A stretch of 64,000 nucleotides of DNA from Cordylochernes scorpioides (lineage: Eukaryota > Arthropoda > Arachnida > Pseudoscorpiones > Chernetidae). The stretch is taken from contig CP092877.1 of assembly GCA_030710605.1 (NCBI GenBank), positions 5,938,872 through 6,002,871 of the forward strand, given 5' to 3'. Below are positions 56,886 through 64,000 of this stretch, piece after piece (the stretch's first letter is position 1; each line of letters starts with the position of its first letter). Below the pieces are notes generated by a model, which was not told the origin of the DNA, did not search any database, and saw nothing but the letters and a program-made list of their open reading frames with translations. Both the position numbers and the translations under genes were made by a program.

Positions 56886-58379
56886 GTGTATTAGGTGTAT
56901 ATGTTAATCTATATGTAACTTTAATATGTAATAAATTCAATTTTTCATTTGTCGTTCAATTTTTTTCAATAAGCATCATTTTGTTCTCAAATATCTGCCG
57001 CACCCTATATAACGCGTTAGAATTTTATTACATAGTCTTTATCATGGCGTTAAGATGTTGAATTTGATAGATGTTATCTTATATATCTTACAATATACAT
57101 ATTTAGAAAACAAATAAATAAAGCAAACACATTTATATATAACACTTAAACTTTGAAGCCCCGTATTTTAATCATAGGCTACATATTTCTCATTAATATT
57201 AATATAAGATCATAAGCAAACATATTTTCATTTTATACATTAACTTCATGTTGTTCCTAATAATAACAAATCTTATTGTAGTGAAATATTGAAAAAAATA
57301 AATTCATAATATTTATTCTTTCATAAAAGTCATTAAAATTTAATAGAATTTTCAGTTTTCCAAATTTCTTAGAATAAATTTCTCTCTCAGGCTTAAGTTT
57401 ATTTTGCCTATGGAAGATCAGGGAAGCGAAAAATTCCCAAACGATGATAAAATCACTCTAAGCCCATTTTACCTCCTGAATAATATGGTACAAGTTAATT
57501 GAGAATAGAATAGTTTACTGGACGCAATTTTTAATCCACTTATATAATAGTGACTTCCATCCTCTCTTCATTAAAAATAAGAAAATGTTTCAAAACGCTT
57601 CCAGAAACTTCTAATTAAGCAACCTTAATCAATTTTATGAATTAATTTTGCAAAGCCTTCAAAACAATGCCTTTGTTTTGTAAATTATTTCCCTTGCTTT
57701 ACCTACTTTGAGCCCCAACAAATGTTAAGGTACCTCTATCTATCTAGGTTTGATGCAATAAAATTGGAATACGTTTTCAATTAAATGTGTAAAAAATATA
57801 TTTTATATCTGAATATGTATAAGTAAATTGTGATAAATCTAAAATTATTTGATATTTCAATGATTTCTCGTTAAAATAGGTGAATATAATGAAGTTATTC
57901 TTTTTATCTTACTTGAAAGTTTATCCGAAGACTTTTCTACTCAGAGATCTTCCGTCAGAATAATTAAGGCAATTTCTGATCCACGATATGGAAGGCTTAC
58001 GTTGTCCCGACGTAGTTCGGATCTTAATTTCCGTGTATCCTTTTGTCGTTACACGTTTTTGGGAGTTGTTTTCTCGCACATTTCTCTAAATCACTTAAAG
58101 TTAGGATTGTTTTCTATCAACCTTTGTTATGCAACTATAAAGAATGGGATCTCGAACTATGTAAATGTCGACTATTCACCAACTATTGGCATATATGACT
58201 TACTACTCTTAAGAGAGATCATTAAAATAAAAACCAGTCATATATGATATAAATTTTAAACAGAATATGACAAGAGTATAAATAGTTAAAACATGTGGTT
58301 ATACGGTAAATAGGCAACTTTCAAATGAATTGACACTGAAATTAAATTTTGAATATATAAAAATATAATAATAATGAAG

Positions 58380-58960
58380 ATCAACTCTAGGTAAACGGAA
58401 GGCATATTATAGTACAGAAAAGATGTACTGTGGTGGGAGAGATCTACTTTTATGTTATTACTATTGAGTTTTTGTGTTATAAATGTTTCTGGGAATAAAC
58501 ATCAAAATATAATCCTGGAAGCCTTTTATAACATAGAATATCTCAATATAATTATATTAAAATATATATCCTGGAACAGTAAAAAATGTCTTAAGCTATA
58601 ATATCTCTTTCCTTTGTCCAGAGTCGTTCTTTATTTCAATTATCATTTACTTTATATCGTCACCACCGTGAGAGCGTTCACCACTGATGAGCCAAGCCCT
58701 CTCATTCAATAAATTGTATCTTTGCAGTAAGGTCTGTAGATATAATATTCGATGATATTATCAAAAATAAACCCATTGCCATGTATAATGTAAATAACTT
58801 ATGTAAATAAACTTTTATCCTTGTTTGGCGCAAGTATCCCTTGCGGGATATAGTGCTTTGGAAATAAAATATTTGATAATTGGTAAATATATTTGTTACA
58901 CATTTTATCGATAGATGGTTATTGTATTTATAGAAATTGTGACTATATCCTTTTAGAAGT
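58380..58960. repeat. Fold-back family A remnant (right copy)
   Basis: 58640-58960 mirrors 7146-7335, with GAGAGCGTTCACCACTGATG, AGCCAAGCCCTCTCATTC and a tail with TTTTATCGATAGATGG, plus an extra segment (58790-58880) absent from the left. The core lacks a clean GAAA strand. Confidence 0.55.
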
Positions 58961-59463
58961 CTGATCTCAAAATTAGGAAAATATGGAATAAGTGCCAACA
59001 ATTAATATTTCCTTAGATACAAATGAATGTATTCTGTAAATTAATATTGATCAAGCCAATTTAATGGAAGCGCGGGATCTGAAAGGAATCACAGAATGTT
59101 TCCCCGGAGAAAATAAAAATGTAAAAAAAAATATTTCGACGAAATTATATGGTGAAAGGAGTTTTTGATTATTCAAGACCAAAGTTCATTATATATTGAA
59201 ACGCTTTTAAAAAATAAGAAATTCAACCCTGAATGCAGCATTAAATATCTGGTAGATTTCTGGTATTTTGTTTATTTTAATGGACTTGGGACCATATTGT
59301 CAGAGAGAGATGAGATTCATAGAAACATTACTTGGAATCAGACGATTGAGAAATTCTCTAATGCGAGATGTTGCTATAAAGAGCTTGGATGTAAAAAAGT
59401 TCTATATATTGAAGGTGTTCTAAGGATTTAATTTTTAAAATAGATTTCTGCGTTTTATAAATT

Positions 59464-60035
59464 TTGATTTTAAAATATTTTGAATGTGAAAAGATAAATT
59501 ATTTTTCGAAATATCGAGTTTTACGTTATATAATGCTTGGTTTCAGAGTATTAATTGGTCCCCCCGTGTTTGTATATAATATCATTATACAACTTTATAT
59601 ACATAATTACGTTAAAGAGAAGTTAATGTGCATAAAAACTGAAATGTCTTCATCATCCGCCAGGTATTATGTATATCTGTGGATGATCTATTTGTTGATT
59701 AGGATGTGGAGGAAGAGCTCTATTCTGCCACTCCCCGCCGAGTGGGCCTCCAAGATCAGGAAGGGAATACCCAGGGGATGTATCATAATAAAAGAGCGCG
59801 GAACATGCATTTCGCATAATGCTACATTTTCATTTCCGATCCCAATAATGTGTACGGAGCCCATCTATCTTGGTTCCACCATCGAGACGGAGGCTGGCGC
59901 TTTGTTTTACTTAGGCTGGCCATTAGTTAAAGTTAAATGGCAAAGATTTATAGCGGCAGCTACCTGGCCTCTCTCTCTCTCTCTCTTTCCATTGATCGCA
60001 GGGCTTCTGGCCTTTTGCCCTGTGGGACCTGCCTT
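59464..60035 (+). other. Open region running into the 58-bp array; function unknown
   Basis: A 205-residue plus-strand frame (59464-60081) includes LPAEWASKIRKGIPRGC and LGSTIETEAGALFYLGWPL and then enters the minisatellite. The left arm does not keep it as one frame (it splits into short pieces). I recognise no domain and do not regard it as a gene. Confidence 0.35.
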
Positions 60036-61130
60036 CAATTCTTGCTGTCACACGAGCCTCACAACACCGGGTTCTTCATAGAACCTTCAACCACAGTCTT
60101 TACTCTCACACGAGGCTCACAACACAAGGTTCTTCTTAGAACTTCCAATCACAGTCTTTGCTGTCACACGAGGCTCAAAACACAAGGTTCTTCTTAGAAC
60201 TTCCAATCACAGTCTTTGCTGTCACACGAGGCTCACAACACAAGGTTCTTCTTAGAACTTCCAATCACAGTTTTTGCTGTTACACGAGGCTCACAACACA
60301 AGGTTCTTCTTAGAACTTCCAATCACAGTCTTTGCTGTCACACGAGGCTCACAACACAAGGTTCTTCTTAGAACTTCCAATCACAGTCTTTGCTGTCACA
60401 CGAGGCTCACAACACAAGGTTATTCTTAGAACTTCCAATCACAGTTTTTGCTGTTACACGAGGCTCACAACACAAGGTTCTTCTTAGAACTTCCAATCAC
60501 AGTCTTTGCTGTTACACGAGGCTCACAACACAAGGTTCTTCTTAGAACTTCCAATCACAGTATTTGCTGTCACACGAGGCTCACAACACAAGGTATTTCT
60601 TAGAACTTCCAATCACAGTCTTTGCTGTTACACGAGGCTCACAACACAAGGTTCTTCTTAGAACTTCCAATCACAGTCTTTGCTATCACACGAGGCTCAC
60701 AACACAAGGTTCTTCTTAGAACTTCCAACCACAGTCTTTGCTGTCACACGAGCCTCACAACACCGGGTTCTTCATATAACTTTCAACCACAGTCTTTGCT
60801 GTCACAAGAGCCTCACAACACCGGGTTCTTCATAGAACCTTCAACCACAGTCTTTGCTGTCACAAGAGCCTCACAACACCGGGTTCTTCATAGAACCTTC
60901 AACCACAGTCTTTGCTGTCACAAGAGCCTCACAACACCGGGTTCTTCATAGAACCTTCAATCACAGTCTTTGCTGTCACACGAGCCTCACAACACCGGGT
61001 TCTTCATAGAACCTTCAATCACAGTCTTTGCTGTCACACGAGCCTCACAACACCGGGTTCTTCATAGAACCTTCAATCACAGTCTTTGCTGTCATGCAAG
61101 TCTCACAACACAGGTTTTTCATAGAACCTC
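60036..61130 (+). repeat. 58-bp minisatellite, long allele (about 19 copies)
   Basis: The same 58-bp unit as 5626-6068, in reverse. Units with ACACAAGGTTCTTCTTAGAA (60110-60730) form a block of about 11 nearly identical copies absent from the left array, which accounts for the 640-bp length difference. Encoded peptides such as HKVLLRTSNHSL are artefacts. Confidence 0.95.
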
Positions 61131-62170
61131 CAATCAGAGTTAACTAATTTGGCTGATATTTTAATAGTATTTAGAGTTGAATCTCTAAAACCTTATAGGA
61201 AGGTTTTCAGGCTTCTAATTCGAAAACCATTTCCCTATTTCACTCGCAACCAGAGCCTGCCACTGCGGCAACTAAGAGAAGTAAAGTTGGGGAAAATGGG
61301 TGGAATCCAGATGCGGGAGGATGGCCCACGTGTGGCTCCCCATGGCGCGACGAGGATTGGTGTGTGGGCGAGGTGGAGCGAGACCGTTCAAAAGAGTGGC
61401 AAAATACGTAATGACGGAGTACGGGCAAAAAATATAGTATAGTATAGAAATATAGTAATTTAGTACATTTTCTAAAGAGAATACAAAGTCTAAAAGCACC
61501 ATATACGATGTGAAACCCCAATCATGCTTTAAGACGTCAAAGAAATCTAAAAAAAAAAATAAGTACGCTTCATTTCATCCAGAATGTTTTTAATTTGAAA
61601 CAAAAGGGTCTCTGGTAAGTCGTGTCTATCCAGGATCCATCGAGATGGCTCCCTGTCCTCCACCTAATCAGAAGTTGGGAGAGGCATTTGACAAACGCAG
61701 CAACTGATAGCGATACATCCCCGCTGCTTCATGGACCGTTGATTCCCACTGGAATCGGTAATTTATTTCGCGATAATCCGGTTTTATTTCTCAGATGTGT
61801 GTGTTTTCCTCGAATTTAATTTTCCCCTATATACCCCGGTATATTACTCCATTATCTCGCAAATATTTTTAAAAATATATTGTAACTTACAAAAAAAATC
61901 GTGAATATTCTGACTTGGCCATTACAAAGTTTATTTTTCAGTAGTTACAAATACCATCCAGAATATTTAAGAAAAATATTCTTATCCTGCTTAGAGTTTC
62001 ATTAGATGTACCACAGTGGAGAAAAATGATCTGACTTTGAATATAAAAAATTCCCATTGTTGAATTTTGCCTTAATTCTAAAATGTATATATTTTCAATT
62101 AGAAAAATTCATATAAAGCTAAACCGAATTGTATGTTCAACACATTTTAAGAAAATTATAAATAAAAAGT

Positions 62171-62623
62171 AATCATTTTTTCAGAGAAAATCATCAAATT
62201 AACTGTGGGACATGAATAGCCTTATATTCTATACGTAATATTAGAGGTAGATAGTGGCTTTCACAAGTTGTGATAGGAATTTCCTCTATCTTTATCTAAT
62301 ATATTTACGTCAGTGGTTCGGAATCATAGAGAATATCATATTTCCTATTTGAATGAATTCTATTTCTCCAAAATCAAACAGGAAAAAATCCAATTTCATT
62401 CAATTACTGCATCCCTTTGTTCCTAGTGAAATCAAAACAATTAGAAGGTGTGGTTACTATTAGAAGTAAACGACAATTTTAACACTAAGAAATAATTCCC
62501 ATAATGTTGGATTTTGTAGCGCTTCCCCTGAAGTCTCCATAGGTTTCTTTGATCTGTAGATTTAGAGTAAAAATAATGTAACCTGTTACAAAAAACAACA
62601 ACCCACAATAATAAACAGATCTG
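62171..62623. other. Right flank, no gene
   Basis: Sequence outside the inverted repeat. Nothing recognised. Confidence 0.5.
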
Positions 62624-64000
62624 GAGTCTGGCAAAGAACAACAATCGATACGATAGAGAGAGAGAGACTAATCAAAGAGATCTGGAGTCTGGCAAAGAAC
62701 AACAATCGATACGATAGACTAATCAAAGTGATCTGGAGTCTGGCAAAAACAACAATCGATACGATAGACTAATCAAAGTGATATAGAGTCTGGCAAAGAA
62801 CAACAATCGATACGATAGACTAATCAAAGTGATCTGGAGTATGGCAAAGAACAACAATCGATACGATAGACTAATCAAAGTGATATAGAGTCTGGCAAAG
62901 AACAACAATCGATACGATAGACTAATCAAAGTGATATAGAGTCTGGCAAAGAACAACAATCGATACGATAGACTAATCAAAGTGATCTGGAGTCTGGCAA
63001 AGAACAACAATCGATACGATAGACTAATCAAAGTTAACTGGAGTCTGGCAAAGAACAACAATCGATACGATAGACTAATCAAAGTGATCTGGAGTATGGC
63101 AAAGAACAACAATCGATAAGATTGACTAATCAATGTGATCTGGAGTCTGGCAAAAAACAACAATCGATACGATAGACTAATCAAAGTTAACTGGAGTCTG
63201 GAAAAGAAGAACAATCGATACGATAGACTAATCAAAGTGATCTGGAGTCTGGCAAAGAACAACAATCGATACGATAGACTAATCAAAGTGATATAGAGTC
63301 TGGCAAAGAACAACAATCGATACGATAGACTAATCAAAGTGATATAGAATCTGGCAAAGAACAACAATCGATACGATAGACTAATCAAAGTGATCTGGAG
63401 TCTGGCAAAGAACAACAATCGATACGATAGACTAATCAAAGTTAACTGGAGTCTGGCAAAGAACAACAATCGATACAATAGATTAATCAAAGTGATCTGG
63501 AGTCTGGCAAAGAACAACAATCGATACGATAGACTAATCAAAGTGATATAGAGTCTGGCAAAGAACAACAATCGATAAGATTGACTAATCAAAGTGATCT
63601 GGAGTCTGGCAAAAACAACAATCGATACGATAGACTAATCAAAGTGATATAGAGTCTGGCAAAGAACAACAATCGATACGATAGACTAATCAAAGTGATC
63701 TGGAGTCTGGAAAAGAACAACAATAGATACGATAGACTAATCAAAGTGATCTGGAGTCTGGCAAAGAACAACAATCGATACGATAGACGAATTAAAGTGA
63801 TCTGGAGTCTGGCAAAGAACAACAATCGATACGATACACTAATCAAAGTGATCTGGAGTCTGGCAAAGAACACCAATCGATACGATAGAATAATCAAAGT
63901 GATCTGGAGTCTGGAAAAGGCAACAATCGATACGATAGACGAATCAAAGTGATATGGAGTCTGGCAATGAACAACAATCCATACGATTGGCTAATCAAGA
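62624..64000. repeat. 51-bp satellite, about 27 copies, runs off the window
   Basis: The unit includes GTGATCTGGAGTCTGGCAAA, GAACAACAATCGATACGATA and GACTAATCAAA, 51 bp in all. Because 51 is 17 codons, each strand stays open across many units (289 and 102 residues on the minus strand, repeating ITLISLSYRLLFFARLQ), which is a trivial result of the period. Higher-order variants (GTTAACTGG, GTGATATAGAG) recur every few units. Confidence 0.96.

Larger units (their letters stand above)
55675..57005 (+). mobile_element. Mariner/Tc1-like DNA transposon, right-arm copy
   Basis: Terminal inverted repeats GGGTGCGGCAG...AGAGAACAAA and the complement at ...TCTGCCGCACCC, with TA at 55673-55674 and 57006-57007. 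It carries a broken transposase on the plus strand and is interrupted by an 81-bp fold-back insertion at 55755-55835. Confidence 0.92.
36249..62170 (-). repeat. Right arm of the giant inverted repeat (about 26 kb)
   Basis: Reverse-complement match of 4579-30839. The outer boundary is sharp at 62170 (AATAAAAAGT against ACTTTTTATT at 4579). The inner end, about 36249, is inside a continuous contig, so this junction is real in the assembly. Length differences from the left arm are explained by specific insertions, deletions and the minisatellite copy number. Confidence 0.95.

Noticed and set aside
60622..60951. Repeated peptide frames (HRVLLRTSNHSLCCH type) in both 58-bp arrays
   Set aside because: The period is not a multiple of three and the frames differ between arrays; tandem-repeat artefact.
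4579..62170. Palindrome as a missed-adaptor or chimeric read artefact
   Set aside because: The arms differ by a few percent and each has private insertions with clean empty sites, which a copied read would not show.
62723..63592. 289-residue open frame on the minus strand
   Set aside because: Pure consequence of a 51-bp tandem repeat with no stop in that frame; neighbouring units continue it in the same way.

Overview
Eukaryotic, AT-rich, repeat-dominated DNA with no recognisable host protein-coding gene. The mobile-element content (a Jockey/I-type LINE with RNase H, a Penelope-like element with GIY-YIG endonuclease, Helitrons, a mariner-like transposon, a Gypsy-like solo LTR, tRNA-derived SINEs) fits an arthropod. 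The look of the LINE ends suggests an arachnid, but that is an impression from memory and was not tested.

Layout. 1-4578 is left flank: a degraded LINE on the minus strand abutting the 3' end of a second LINE on the plus strand. 4579-30839 and about 36249-62170 are two arms of a giant inverted repeat of about 26 kb each. By eye they differ by about 3-5 percent plus indels. Between them lies a 5.4 kb spacer holding a 100-N assembly gap (30840-30939), a SINE-like unit, a Helitron 3' end, a Penelope-like element (PLE) and a hammerhead-bearing repeat. After the right arm come about 450 bp of unassigned sequence and a 51-bp satellite that runs off the window.

The arms share a 58-bp minisatellite (about 7-8 versus 19 copies), a mariner copy, a Helitron, a 38-bp minisatellite (about 44 copies in each arm) and many small fold-back repeats. 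Each arm also has private insertions whose empty site can be read in the other arm. Left only: a solo LTR (7650-8122), a fold-back (12990-13189), a composite fold-back (17032-18106) and a SINE (22198-22497). Right only: fold-backs at 43755-43985, 46018-46483, 48269-48612 and 55755-55835, and a Helitron (54382-55073). The duplication is therefore older than all of these and is not a simple fold-back read artefact.

The most unusual content is a set of fold-back insertions with one shared plan: target-site duplication of 12-16 bp, a single 27-37 nt tail at one end only, and two copies of a unit in inverted orientation. The spacer PLE has the same plan, so I infer that PLE machinery made them all. 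Several carry hammerhead ribozyme cores. Some cores are canonical (for example 12323-12365). A second class (17961-18026, 46102-46168, 46303-46369, 45816-45884 and others) contains the three hammerhead strands in the linear order cleavage-site strand, GAAA strand, CUGAUGA strand. That order is not a circular permutation of the normal hammerhead. Stems I, II and III and an extra capping helix can still form, and paired positions covary between sub-families. I know of no described hammerhead with this topology, and it is the best candidate here for something new.
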